Shown: positions 27,883 to 36,703, counted from the stretch's first letter. The stretch is DNA of 64,000 bases from CALOBA01 sp942491465 (GCA_942491465.1 CALOBA010000008.1:62001-126000), one strand, 5' to 3'. Notes: a model not told the origin generated them from the letters alone. Numbers and translations are program-made.

Positions 27883-27945
27883 CTAGTGCTTTGCCGCGAA
27901 ACTGACGAGACCGGTGGCCTCGGGACTTCCGCAGCGCTGCACTAG
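27883..27945 (-). repeat. 63-bp MITE-like element, uninterrupted copy
   Basis: The ends are CTAGTGC and GCACTAG (terminal inverted repeats). Read on the minus strand it is base-for-base the two outer arms of the 143-bp element at 35405-35547 without that element's 80-bp central insert. It therefore represents the empty state of the repeat. Confidence 0.85.
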
Positions 27946-27977
27946 GCCTCTGCGATGCCCGACCTGCGATCGCGGCA

Positions 27978-28001
27978 TCGGGGGCGGGACGCCCCCGCTC
28001 C
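27978..28001 (+). repeat. Single first hairpin of the 21733-23107 array unit
   Basis: It contains GGGGGCGGGACGCCCCC followed by GCTCC, identical to the first hairpin and start of the spacer in the array, here as a solitary copy. Confidence 0.75.
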
Positions 28002-28128
28002 CAGGGGCCGGCGCCCCCGTTGGCCGATGCTGCCTTCGGCGCCGCGCGCAGCCGATTGTCGCGGCCCGAGGCATCGCCGGTCTCCAGCGCGAGGCGTCGG
28101 TCCCGGCAGGTGGCCTTCCCCAGCGCCG

Positions 28129-28197
28129 TTCGCGGCTGGAAGCCGCTCCCACATCGGCAGGCCGCAGGGCCCTGTGGGAGCGGCTTGCAGCCGCGAA
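28129..28197. repeat. REP-type inverted pair (TTCGCGGCTGGAAGCCGCTC / GAGCGGCTTGCAGCCGCGAA)
   Basis: Two arms of about 24 bases face each other around a 20-base centre. The TGTGGGAGCG core is the same REP family as that nested in the elements at 35405 and 46222. The surrounding bases 27946-28241 hold no credible gene. Confidence 0.75.
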
Positions 28198-28241
28198 GCC
28201 GCGTCGCTGTCGCCGGCTTCGCAACCATCCGGGGCGTCCGT

Positions 28242-28624
28242 TCAGCCCGACGCCCCCGGTGCCGGCCCGATCAGCGCCTCGAGGCCGTCCACATCGAGCA
28301 CGGCGTCGAGCCAGGCGTCGAGCTCCGCCAGCTCGGCGGCGGCGATGCGCGCGACGGCCCAGTCCGGCAGCGGGCCGAAGCGGCGGCGCAGCAGGCGCTG
28401 GAGGGATTCGGCTTTGCCTCTGGCCTCGCCGCCTTTCGCGAAGATGTCTCGATAGGCGCGGGTCTCTTCCAACGGGGTGAGCTGGGTGAGCATGGTGTAG
28501 ACCTCCTCTGCGGTGAGATCGCGGAAGCGCTCGAAGAACCAGAATTGGTCATCAGGTTGTACCAGGTGGTCTTGGACGGTTGCGCCTGGAATTCGATGAC
28601 ATGGGTCGGCCCCGGGTCATTGTT
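28242..28624 (-). pseudogene. Remnant of an Rpn/DUF4351-type PD-(D/E)XK family protein
   Basis: The C-terminal piece (28242-28493, 83 residues) reads MLTQLTPLEETRAYRDIFAK then KGGEARGKAESLQRLLRRRF, GPLPDW and WLDAVLDVDGLEALIG, the usual tail of these abundant nuclease-like proteins. Upstream, the frame of the tail extends to QFWFFERFRDLTAEEVYTML. A fragment with GPTHVIEFQAQPSKTTWYNL lies in a different frame, joined near 28545 by a frameshift. The catalytic N-terminal domain is not visible beyond this. It is a broken gene, adjacent to REP and MITE repeats on one side and a lower-GC acyltransferase on the other. Confidence 0.7.
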
Positions 28625-28762
28625 CAGCGAAGAGGGCCGGATACCGTTGCCCCCTGGTGAGATATTTGGGCTGGCTTCCTTCCCAGGCGTTGCTGGCCGT
28701 TCCGAGGCCTGCGACGGCGCGGATATTTCCGGCAGCTTGCCGAAGACCGTAAGGTGTTGAAG

Positions 28763-29779
28763 ATGATCCGAGAACGCATTTTTTACTTTGATGCGATGCG
28801 CTGCCTGGCGGCACTGGCCGTCATCGTCATTCATGTGCTCCGGCCTTACCGCCATGAATTGGGGCAGATCCCGATGGCAGATTGGGTGACTGCGATCACC
28901 GCCAATGGCTTTAGTCGATGGGCGGTGCCGGTCTTTATCCTGACCACGGGTGCCCTGATGCTCAACGACCGGCGGCCGTTTGATTTGCGGCGCTATTTAT
29001 CATGCCGCGTCGCGAAGGTCTTGATACCGTTCTTGGTATGGTCGTTATTTTATGCCTACCTGTCCGGCTGGACGATTGATGGCTTCAGCGCGCAGGCGGT
29101 GGAAGATGCGCTGCTGGAGAGTCCCCATCGTCCGACCTATTATCATCTCGGGTTCTTCTACTATTTTCTCCCGCTCTACGTTGCCATCCCCGTTTTGCAG
29201 TTGTTCGTCCGCAAGCTTGATGGTGGGCTAGTCTATGCGGTCACGGGGTTGTGGCTGATCAGCACGCTGCTGTTTTTGCTACGTATGGACGGCCCTTGGA
29301 GCAATCAGTTCTGGTTGTATATGGGTTTCCTGCTGCTGGGCTACGTGCTGTTCCAAAAGATACCCGCTACGAACGTGGTGGTGCTGATCGCGGTGGGCCT
29401 CGGTGTCGGCGCCATGGCGCTCAGCAGCTATCTGGTGATTCAAGGCAGTATTGAAGTGGGGCGCTACTCGGTCGGGCGTTGGTTTTCCTACAAGACCATC
29501 AATACCGTTCTCGCCGCCGGCATGGTATTCATCGTCTGTAAGGCGTATGCGGACAAACTCGCGGCGCCGGTCAGGAAGCTCGTGAGCTTCGTCGGCAAAC
29601 ATAGCCTGGGCCTGTATCTCCTGCATCCGCTGTTCTTGTGGCCAATGCATGCACTGGGACTCCATCAAGGCCCCCCGGCAATCATGATCCCGGTCTGGGT
29701 GGCGCTTGGCGGGGGCTCGGCATTGCTGGCCAGTTGGCTGCTCGGGCGCAGCCGAAAGACCGCTTGGCTTGTGCCTTGA
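28763..29779 (+). CDS. Acyltransferase-3 family membrane protein
   Basis: This encodes 338 residues from the ATG at 28763 (AAGGTG six bases upstream; an in-frame GTG at 28754 is possible). It begins with the family motif FYFDAMRCLAALAVIVIHVL containing the catalytic-type His, then FSRWAVPVFILTTGALML and RVAKVLIPFLVWSLFYAYL, with about ten membrane segments, ending with LYLLHPLFLWPMHALG. Such integral-membrane O-acyltransferases modify surface polysaccharides or glycolipids. Base composition is clearly less GC-rich than neighbours, suggesting acquisition. It stands alone between a broken gene and a diguanylate cyclase. The acceptor is unknown. Confidence 0.88.
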   Translation: MIRERIFYFDAMRCLAALAVIVIHVLRPYRHELGQIPMADWVTAITANGFSRWAVPVFILTTGALMLNDRRPFDLRRYLSCRVAKVLIPFLVWSLFYAYLSGWTIDGFSAQAVEDALLESPHRPTYYHLGFFYYFLPLYVAIPVLQLFVRKLDGGLVYAVTGLWLISTLLFLLRMDGPWSNQFWLYMGFLLLGYVLFQKIPATNVVVLIAVGLGVGAMALSSYLVIQGSIEVGRYSVGRWFSYKTINTVLAAGMVFIVCKAYADKLAAPVRKLVSFVGKHSLGLYLLHPLFLWPMHALGLHQGPPAIMIPVWVALGGGSALLASWLLGRSRKTAWLVP

Positions 29780-29907
29780 TGGATAGGCATTCCAACGGCC
29801 GCTGCGCGCCCATCGACCGCCACTGCCGCGGGGCCGGGACGGTCCCGCGCGACGCGGCCGCGTCCTGGTGCTCATGGCCGTCGGCGATCAGCGCGTATGA
29901 TGTGGCG

Positions 29908-30804
29908 ATGCAGCCGATGACCGACACATCAGCACCCCCGGGTCCCGCGCCGCCGACGCTGTTTCCGAACATGACCAGCGTCTTGCGGCTGCGCTTGCTG
30001 TTGTACGAGCGCCTGAATCGGGACTTCGACATCACCCATTTCTATCTCAACGCCCCGGATCGGGTGAATATCCTGCGCCTGCACGCCCTGGGACGCGCCG
30101 GCGACCGCATCGAGCGCGTGACCACGCTCACGGCCGAGCGTGACGACGACACCGCGTTCGGGGTCGAGATGGGGCCGCTGGGGACCTTCACGCTGCGGCT
30201 GGTCCGCCCCTGGCACGACCGCGGCTCGGGTGCGCTGATCGGATTCTTCAACTGGCACGTCGGGCGCATCGGCCGGCGCATCGAGCGCGACCAGCGTGCG
30301 ATGAAGGAGCTGGCCACCCGCGACGGCCTGACCGGACTCTACAACCACCGCACCTTCCATCTGCTGCTGCAGGACGAGATCGCGCGCGCCGAACGTTACG
30401 GCGAGGGGCTGGCGCTGCTGATGATCGACATCGATCATTTCAAACGGGTCAACGACGCGCATGGCCATCAGGCCGGCGACGCCGTGCTGACCGGGCTGGG
30501 TGAGCGGCTCGAGGCGCAGCTGCGCAAGGTCGATCGGGTCTGTCGCTACGGCGGCGAGGAGATCGCGGTCATCCTCCCCAGCACCGCCGCCGCGACGCAG
30601 ACCGCCGAGCGGCTGCGCTCCGTGGTTGCTGCCGCGCCCTTCGCCGTCGCCGACGGCAAGACCGTCCCGATCACCCTGAGCATCGGCGTCGCGACCTATC
30701 CCACCGACGGTGCCGGTATCGACAAACTGGTATCGGCGGCAGATAACGCGCTGTATGCGGCGAAGGCGGGGGGACGCAATCGGGTCTGTGCATCGGTGGC
30801 GTAG
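29908..30804 (+). CDS. Diguanylate cyclase (GGDEF domain, GGEEI variant)
   Basis: This encodes 298 residues from the ATG at 29908 (another at 29917). The N-terminal 130 residues form an unrecognised, probably sensory, domain (LYERLNRDFDITHFYLNAPD) with no membrane segment. The GGDEF domain starts near LATRDGLTGLYNHRTFHLLL, shows LLMIDIDHFKRVND and the active-site loop RYGGEEIAVILP (Gly215-Glu218), an accepted functional variant. An inhibitory RxxD site (RKVD) lies five residues before the loop, so product inhibition by cyclic di-GMP is expected. It acts in the cytoplasm to make cyclic di-GMP. Upstream in-frame ATGs exist but would add Cys/Arg-rich sequence that looks non-coding. Confidence 0.9.
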   Translation: MQPMTDTSAPPGPAPPTLFPNMTSVLRLRLLLYERLNRDFDITHFYLNAPDRVNILRLHALGRAGDRIERVTTLTAERDDDTAFGVEMGPLGTFTLRLVRPWHDRGSGALIGFFNWHVGRIGRRIERDQRAMKELATRDGLTGLYNHRTFHLLLQDEIARAERYGEGLALLMIDIDHFKRVNDAHGHQAGDAVLTGLGERLEAQLRKVDRVCRYGGEEIAVILPSTAAATQTAERLRSVVAAAPFAVADGKTVPITLSIGVATYPTDGAGIDKLVSAADNALYAAKAGGRNRVCASVA

Positions 30805-31005
30805 AGGGTATCGGGCAGCATCCCGACGCGCTTGCTGGCCAGGGCGCCGCGAGCGCGCCGGCTGGGCGGCTAATTCCAAGATAAGCCAGGGGTGGATAGG
30901 CCGGCGGTTTCGGTGCAAGCTGCGCCCAGCCCGTCTGGGCAACTAACGACCGCTCCGGCCCGCGCTGCGTTGGGTACGGGGCGGCATCATCGAAGGAGAA
31001 CTGCG

Positions 31006-32565
31006 ATGCCACGAACCTGCGCCCCACCTATCTACCCCACGGCCCTATCTCTGGTGCCGCTGCTGCTGCTCGGCCTGCTCAGCCTGCTCGCCACCGCGGC
31101 CATCGCCGATACGGCGGCAGCGTCGGCGAATGCCCAGACCGACGGCCCTGCCGCGGCCGATGATCGGGCCTTCCCACCGACCTATATCGCCGTCGAGGGC
31201 CACCGCGAGCTGACCCCGGAGGACTGGACCGATCCGCGTCTGTGCGGGCAGTGCCATACCTATCAGTACGAGGGCTGGAATGGCTCCATGCACTCCAACG
31301 CCTTCAAGGACCCGGTCTATCAGGCCCTGTGGGCGTTGGCCGAGAAGGCCGATCCATCCATGCGCAATCACTGCGGCGGCTGCCACAGCCCCATCGCGGT
31401 GTCCACGGGGACGATCGAATTCGACCCGGATCTGGGGCTGCACGGCGGCTTCACCGCCGCGCCCATCGCCGAGATGGGCGTCTCCTGCGACGTCTGCCAC
31501 ACCATGTCCGGCAGCAACATGCAAAAGACCGCGGTGCTCGAGCACGGCAACTCGTCCTACATCCTCGACCCCGGCCAGACCAAGCGCGCGACGGTGGCCG
31601 ACGCCAAGTCGACCTACCACGAGACCGCCGAGTCGGATCACCACGCAAAGTCCGACTTCTGCGGCAACTGTCACAACATCTTTCACCCCACCAACAACTT
31701 CCCGGTGGAGCGCACCTACGACGAGTGGAAGTATTCGGTCTATGCCCAGAACGACATCCAGTGCCAGGACTGCCACATGGTGCCGGTGGCCATCGCCAAC
31801 CGCGTCGCCGACGAGATGAAGCCGCCGGAGGCCCTCGACGAGCCGGCGCTGGAGGGCTTCGTCGGCCTCGGCGGCCCCTGGCGCAAGGTGGTGCACAAGC
31901 ACGGCTTCGTCGGCGGCAACGCCGTTGTCACCGCCGCGCTGAACGAGGCCGCGACCGACTCCGACCGCCCCGAAGATCTGGGCCGCGGCAGCAATGTTGA
32001 CGAGGCGGTGGCCCGACTGCAAAGCGTCGCCTCGCTGGAGCTTTCGGTGAGCGCGCAGGACGGACCGCTGACCCGCGCGCGGGTGCGGGTCAACAACGAC
32101 CGCGCCGGCCACCACCTGCCCACCAGCCTGACGGAGGTCCGCGAGGTCTGGCTGGAGGTGGTGGTGACCGACGACCAGGGCCGCGAGCTGCTGCGCAACG
32201 GCAGCCTGGATGCGCACAACGACCTCCCGGCAGACACCGTGGTGTTCAACGCCCATGCGGTCGACAAGGACGGCAACCCGACCCACATGCCCTGGGAGAT
32301 CGTGCGCTTCAGCGACGTCAACACCATCCCGCCCAAGGGCCACAAGGACGCGGACTATTGGTTCAACGTCCCCGACGATGCCGAGTCGGTGCAGGTGACG
32401 GTGCGGCTGCACTACCGCTCCTTCGGCCAGCACCTGGCCGACGAGCTGCTCGGCGAGGGTGCGGTGACCGTGCCCTCGGTGGAGATGGCGATGCTCGAGC
32501 AACGCTATCCGGTCGCCGAGCTGAGCCAGACCGCCGCCGCGCCGTCGGCGGCGGACCTGCATTGA
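31006..32565 (+). CDS. Secreted pentahaem cytochrome c
   Basis: This encodes 519 residues with SD AAGGAGAA at 30993 and ATG at 31006. The signal peptide is hydrophobic (LSLVPLLLLGLLSLLATAAI). Five CxxCH haem sites appear: CGQCH, CGGCH, CDVCH, CGNCH and CQDCH, all in the first half, with additional histidines (SDHHAKSDF) that could be distal ligands. The second half (about 340-500) lacks haem sites and looks beta-rich (RVRVNNDRAGHHLPTSLTEV). The protein is periplasmic or extracellular and electron-transferring; it resembles multihaem cytochromes of the NapC-partner/cytochrome c554 kind only loosely. A dihaem cytochrome gene follows after 25 bases, so the two probably form a redox pair. Confidence 0.9.
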   Translation: MPRTCAPPIYPTALSLVPLLLLGLLSLLATAAIADTAAASANAQTDGPAAADDRAFPPTYIAVEGHRELTPEDWTDPRLCGQCHTYQYEGWNGSMHSNAFKDPVYQALWALAEKADPSMRNHCGGCHSPIAVSTGTIEFDPDLGLHGGFTAAPIAEMGVSCDVCHTMSGSNMQKTAVLEHGNSSYILDPGQTKRATVADAKSTYHETAESDHHAKSDFCGNCHNIFHPTNNFPVERTYDEWKYSVYAQNDIQCQDCHMVPVAIANRVADEMKPPEALDEPALEGFVGLGGPWRKVVHKHGFVGGNAVVTAALNEAATDSDRPEDLGRGSNVDEAVARLQSVASLELSVSAQDGPLTRARVRVNNDRAGHHLPTSLTEVREVWLEVVVTDDQGRELLRNGSLDAHNDLPADTVVFNAHAVDKDGNPTHMPWEIVRFSDVNTIPPKGHKDADYWFNVPDDAESVQVTVRLHYRSFGQHLADELLGEGAVTVPSVEMAMLEQRYPVAELSQTAAAPSAADLH

Positions 32566-32590
32566 TTGCCACGCACGGGAGCCATCGACG

Positions 32591-33274
32591 ATGAAGACCC
32601 TGTTCACCATCCTGTCCCCGACCCTGGCCCTGCTGGTGCTGACGGCGGTCGGCCCGGCCCGCGCCGCCGACGACCTGACCTTCGAATGGAGCCGTGCCAC
32701 CCTTGAGCTGATCGCCGCCGGCGACCCGGCCCGCGGCGAGCAGCTTGCCGAGAAGGCCAAATGCGCCAAGTGCCACGGCGAGGCCGGCATCGCCGAGGAC
32801 GACGAGACCCCGAGCATCGCAGGCCAGGTGCCGGCCTACCAGTTCAAGCAGCTACTGGAGTACAAGACGCGGGTACGCGACTCCCGCGACATGTACAAGA
32901 AGACCCGCCGGCTGTCCCCGGCCGAATTGGCGGACTTGGCCGCCTACTTCGCCACCCTGCCTGCGGAGCCGCCGCGGGATGTGTCGGCGCCGCCGCTGCT
33001 GGTGAGCGCCGGCGACAAGGAGCGCCTGCTGCTGCCCTGTCAGGTCTGCCATGGCGAGGAGGGCGAGGGCCTGGGCTTCGAGGTCCCGGCGCTGGCCGGT
33101 CAGAAGATCGACCATTTCATCGAGACCATGACCGCGTTCCGCGACGGCGATCGCGAGAACGACCAATATGCGCGCATGCGCTTTATCGCCCGGCAGCTGA
33201 CCGAGACGGAGATCGCCGAGCTGGCCGCCTACTACGCCGCCGAGCGGGTGCCGGAGGACGCCGGCGACGGCTGA
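32591..33274 (+). CDS. Dihaem cytochrome c (c4-like)
   Basis: This encodes 227 residues. The signal peptide (LALLVLTAVGPARAAD) is followed by two cytochrome c domains with CAKCH (about residue 57) and CQVCH (about residue 150). Each is followed by a Leu/Ala-rich helix and a Met-containing stretch (RDMYKKTRRLSPAELADLAA and YARMRFIARQLTETEIAELA), as in cytochrome c4. It likely shuttles electrons in the periplasm between the upstream pentahaem protein and a terminal reductase or oxidase, or into the photosynthetic chain if the host is phototrophic. The latter is inference. Confidence 0.9.
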   Translation: MKTLFTILSPTLALLVLTAVGPARAADDLTFEWSRATLELIAAGDPARGEQLAEKAKCAKCHGEAGIAEDDETPSIAGQVPAYQFKQLLEYKTRVRDSRDMYKKTRRLSPAELADLAAYFATLPAEPPRDVSAPPLLVSAGDKERLLLPCQVCHGEEGEGLGFEVPALAGQKIDHFIETMTAFRDGDRENDQYARMRFIARQLTETEIAELAAYYAAERVPEDAGDG

Positions 33275-33361
33275 GCAATCAAGCAAGAGGAGCAGGCCAT
33301 CCGCGATGCGCTCATCACCGCTGCGGTGGTCCACGCCGACGAGAGGAGAACTCGCGTTCAG

Positions 33362-34360
33362 TTATCGCTCTTGCGACCCTAGGTCGTCCTTGGAGTCGTC
33401 GATTTCGCGGGGGCGCGGCGGGAATTGCTCCTCAAGCTTCTTGATGCGAAAGAGGATATCTTCGAGCAATTGACGGTTAAAAGAAATCAAGTCTGCGACC
33501 ATGCCGGCGAGGATCGCAATAAAGCCCATCAGGATGAGGGCGCCGCCAAGCACCAGAGACTGCGTGTAGCCGGCATGTCCTTCAAGCAAGAATACGACCA
33601 GAAAGCGGATCACCGGCAGCATGCCTAGGAGCATCAGTGCGCCGCCTAGGGTGAAGAACACCTTGAAAGGCTGATACATTGCGTACATACGAGCAATCGT
33701 ACTGGCCTGTCGAAATATAAAAGAGAGAAGACCCTTGAACAGGCGGGACTCCCTAGTCTTGGCGTTGGTTCGCACCGGGACAGAAGCAACGGCGATATTT
33801 CGCTTGCCGGCCTGGATTACGGTTTCGATGGTATAACTAAACGGGGAAACGATGTTTAGGATTTGCGCTGCCTCTCGAGAGAATGCCCGGAACCCGCTGA
33901 CAGTGTCGGGGACCCAGATGCCGGCCAATCGTCGGACAACGCCGCTGCCGAACCATTGTAGGAACTTCTTTGTTTGAGAAAAGTGTGGAATGTTTTCGGT
34001 CTGGCGATCACCAATGACGAGATCAGCATCTCCGTTCAAGATTGGCGCGACCAATTTTTCTATATCGCTTCCGGCATACTGGTTGTCTCCGTCTGTGTTG
34101 ACGATGATATCCGCGCCGAGTCTTACGGATTGCTGTAGACCTCGTCGAAATGTCTTTGCCAATCCCTGATTGCGTTTATTCACAAGGATGTGATCGACGC
34201 CTAAATCGCGAGCGATCTCGGCGGTTCTGTCGCTACTTCCGTCATCAATAATCAGGATTTCGATCGTGTCGATTCCATTGATTATACGAGGCAGGTCGGC
34301 GATCGTCTGAGGAAGAGTGTTCTCCTCATTGAAGCAGGGAATCTGTATAATCAGTTTCAT
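33362..34360 (-). CDS. Family 2 glycosyltransferase with C-terminal membrane segments
   Basis: This encodes 332 residues from the ATG at 34358-34360. The GT-A core begins MKLIIQIPCFNEENTLPQTI, with IEILIIDDGSSDRT (nucleotide-sugar DD motif), IIVNTDGDNQYAGSDIEKL (DxD-like) and VSGFRAFSREAAQ. Two or more membrane segments follow near the C-terminus (FFTLGGALMLLGMLPVIRFL, LVLGGALILMGFIAILAGMV), and the last residues are a charged coiled coil. This is the polyprenyl-phosphate hexose synthase type (DPM1/ArnC-like) used in surface-glycan assembly. Its DNA is markedly less GC-rich than the neighbours, indicating transfer. A longer in-frame upstream extension would run into the neighbouring Crp/Fnr gene and lacks family sequence. 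Confidence 0.88.
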   Translation of the reverse strand: MKLIIQIPCFNEENTLPQTIADLPRIINGIDTIEILIIDDGSSDRTAEIARDLGVDHILVNKRNQGLAKTFRRGLQQSVRLGADIIVNTDGDNQYAGSDIEKLVAPILNGDADLVIGDRQTENIPHFSQTKKFLQWFGSGVVRRLAGIWVPDTVSGFRAFSREAAQILNIVSPFSYTIETVIQAGKRNIAVASVPVRTNAKTRESRLFKGLLSFIFRQASTIARMYAMYQPFKVFFTLGGALMLLGMLPVIRFLVVFLLEGHAGYTQSLVLGGALILMGFIAILAGMVADLISFNRQLLEDILFRIKKLEEQFPPRPREIDDSKDDLGSQER

Positions 34361-34535
34361 TTTAATGAGACCATGTGGTGGAGAAGGAGGATGTCTTGCC
34401 ATCCGTGTATGGGAAGTAGGTTGGAGGAACACCTGCACGCTGCCGCCTTCGATCAGGACGCGGACGCGGACGCGGCCAGTGATGCCGGGTGATTCTAAGC
34501 CAAAGCGCAGCGGCTGCAGGGTTGCGGCTCCGGCG

Positions 34536-35279
34536 TCAGGCGATCCCCCGCCTGGGGAGCAGGCGACGGAATTCTTGCCGGACCACTTCATAGCACTCGC
34601 AGACCCGGGCCTCCAGTCCCGGTCGGTCCAGCACGGTGATGTGCCCGCGGCTGTAGCGAATCAACCCGGCGCTCTGCAACCGCCGGGCGGCCCCGGTCAC
34701 CCCCTCGCGGCGCACCCCCAGCATGTTGGCGATCAGCTCCTGGGTCATGTGCAGCTCGTTGGAGGGCAACCGGTCCAGGCTCAAGAGCAGCCAGCGGCAG
34801 AGCTGCTGGTCGATGGTATGGTGGCGATTGCAGACCGCGGTCTGCGCCATCTGCGTCAACAGCGCCATGGTGTAGCGCAGCAGCAGCGGGTGCAAGGTGC
34901 CGTGTCGGCGTCCGCCGAAGCGGGAGAATTCCCGTTTGAGCACCGACTGCTTCAGGCGATAGGCATGGCCCGCGCTCTGCACCACGGCCCGATTCGGCAT
35001 GGTCTCGCCGCCCATAAACAGGGCGATGCCGACGATTCCCTCGTTGCCCACCACGGCGATCTCGGCAGAGGCGCCGTTCTCCATGACGTAGAGCAGGGAG
35101 ACGATGGCGTCGGTGGGGAAATAGACATGGGTCAAGGCCTGGCCCGACTCGTACAGGACGGTCCCGAGCGCCAGCGCAACGGGTTCCAGATTGGCACGCA
35201 GGCGCTGGTACTCAGCCTCGGGCAAGGCATCGACCAGATGGTTTTGTCGCGGGAATGGGGGAGTTGGGGCGATGGTCAT
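34536..35279 (-). CDS. Crp/Fnr-family transcription regulator A
   Basis: This encodes 247 residues from the ATG at 35277-35279. The cyclic-nucleotide-binding-like N-terminal domain contains LYESGQALTHVYFPTDAIVS and IAVVGNEGIVGIALFMGGE, and lacks the iron-sulfur cysteines of FNR. The C-terminal winged helix shows LHMTQELIANMLGVRREGVT (recognition helix region) and SAGLIRYSRGHITVLDR. The effector is not predictable. It faces the same way as a second, related regulator upstream at 35604-36416, with a 143-bp mobile repeat between them. The lower-GC glycosyltransferase follows 175 bases downstream. Confidence 0.9.
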   Translation of the reverse strand: MTIAPTPPFPRQNHLVDALPEAEYQRLRANLEPVALALGTVLYESGQALTHVYFPTDAIVSLLYVMENGASAEIAVVGNEGIVGIALFMGGETMPNRAVVQSAGHAYRLKQSVLKREFSRFGGRRHGTLHPLLLRYTMALLTQMAQTAVCNRHHTIDQQLCRWLLLSLDRLPSNELHMTQELIANMLGVRREGVTGAARRLQSAGLIRYSRGHITVLDRPGLEARVCECYEVVRQEFRRLLPRRGIA

Positions 35280-35404
35280 GAGTCGCTGCCCGAATGCGCG
35301 TGCGTGAACCCGTAATGCGATCTGCGTGGACCCCGGAATGCGGTCTACGTGTCTAACGGCACCGACTGGCCATGATCGCCCTTGTACTATAGCTGACAAA
35401 TCCC

Positions 35405-35547
35405 CTAGTGCAGCGCTGCGGAAGTCCCGAGGCCACCGGCGCTGTGGGAGCGACTTGCAGTCGCGATCTTCCGCGTCGCGGCAGTCGCGATTGCAAATCG
35501 CTCCCACAGGTGCCGCCGGTCTCGTCAGTTTCGCGGCAAAGCACTAG
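35405..35547 (+). repeat. 143-bp MITE-like element carrying an 80-bp REP insert
   Basis: The outer arms (35 and 28 bases) equal the complete 63-bp element found at 27883-27945. The inserted 80 bases, from CGCTGTGGGAGCG to the second CCGG, contain REP arms TGTGGGAGCGACTTGCAGTC and its inverted partner, and are bracketed by CCGG on both sides. The element ends extend to CCCCTAGTGC/GCACTAGGGG here. It sits between two Crp/Fnr genes; a near-identical copy lies at 46222-46363. Bases 35280-35404 and 35548-35603 hold nothing else recognised. Confidence 0.9.
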
Positions 35548-35603
35548 GGGTGCCGGCCCCTACGGCAGATGGCCGCGAGCCAACCGGCGTGCCAAGTGTT
35601 CCG

Positions 35604-36416
35604 TCAGCGCGCCGTTGCCCTTGCGACGGCAGGCGCCGACTCGGCGCGCGTTGGGCCGGGGGGGCATCCGTGCTGTCGATTTCCGCCCAGGACCTGCTCA
35701 TACATGGTCTCCAGGGCGCCATAGCAGTCGCAGGCGACGGCCTGCAGACCTAAGCGGTCGAGAATCACGACATCGCCGCGATGATAGTCGATCAGCGCGC
35801 GTTGGCGCAGCGCCGTTGCCGCTTTGGTGATGCCGACGCGACGCACCCCCAGCAGGTCTGCCAGGAGTTCATGGGTGACATGAAAGTGGTCCGCATGGGC
35901 CCGGTCGCGGGACATCAACAGCCAGCGCGCGAGGCGTGCCTCGACGAGATGGAAGCGGGTGCAGGCAACCATCTGCGCAGCCTGGCGCAGGCGCACGCAC
36001 AGATAGCGGTTGAGCGTTCCGCGCAAGGCGTCGCTGCGCCCCAGCGCGTCGCCGAATCGCCCCGCGGTCATGCGCCACGCCGGACCGGCACCCAGAACCA
36101 CGGCCCGCAACGAGGTGCTGGCAACGCCAAGGATGAGCGGCGCGCCGATCATGCCTTCGTTGCCCACCAGCCACACCTCCAGGCCGGCTTGGCGAACGGG
36201 GTGGGTGATGAGGGACACGAAGCTGTCGGTGGGAAAATAGACGTCGTGAATGCGCTCGCCGGATTCGCCGATCACCTCGCCGAACTGAAGCTCGACGGCC
36301 TCGCAGTTCGCCAGGATACGGCGCCGGTCCGGCGCGGGCAGTCCCGCCAGGAGACGGTTGCCGAAGCGGTCGGAGCTGTTCGCGGACGGCACGGGGACTC
36401 TCCTCTGGGCGCGCAT
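35604..36416 (-). CDS. Crp/Fnr-family transcription regulator B
   Basis: This encodes 270 residues from the ATG at 36414-36416; longer in-frame starts (36431, 36521) exist and no SD decides. The effector domain has FGEVIGESGERIHDVYFPTD and VWLVGNEGMIGAPLILGVAS, the same family architecture as regulator A (YFPTD and VGNEG blocks shared). The winged helix is FHVTHELLADLLGVRRVGIT then RALIDYHRGDVVILDR. The C-terminal 25 residues are an Ala/Arg/Pro-rich tail. It could be an ancient duplicate of regulator A. There are no FNR-type cysteines. It may control nearby envelope or redox genes; that is only positional. Confidence 0.88.
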   Translation of the reverse strand: MRAQRRVPVPSANSSDRFGNRLLAGLPAPDRRRILANCEAVELQFGEVIGESGERIHDVYFPTDSFVSLITHPVRQAGLEVWLVGNEGMIGAPLILGVASTSLRAVVLGAGPAWRMTAGRFGDALGRSDALRGTLNRYLCVRLRQAAQMVACTRFHLVEARLARWLLMSRDRAHADHFHVTHELLADLLGVRRVGITKAATALRQRALIDYHRGDVVILDRLGLQAVACDCYGALETMYEQVLGGNRQHGCPPGPTRAESAPAVARATAR

Positions 36417-36703
36417 GGGTGGTTCGAGCATCCGGGCAGCGCCGTCCAAGGGACCGCGCCGCCGGGCAGGCAGCCTTCGCAACGCGCCTCGGCGCGGCAT
36501 TGCCGAGGGCTGCGTACCCATAGCTGAGCATTACCTGGAAAGCGTCAGACATTCAGTGCGTTGGCGAACATAGCCTGGGCCTGCGCGCCGGATAGGGTCG
36601 TCAGCCGCCGTCGGATGCTGGAGCTCGAATCCGGCAACCCGGGCCCGTGTGTTCGCCAGCGAACAGACATGGGCTGATGGGTCGGCATAGCCTGCTAAGT
36701 CAA

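Noticed and set aside
31006..32565. Octahaem cytochrome family
   Set aside because: Only five CxxCH sites could be counted.
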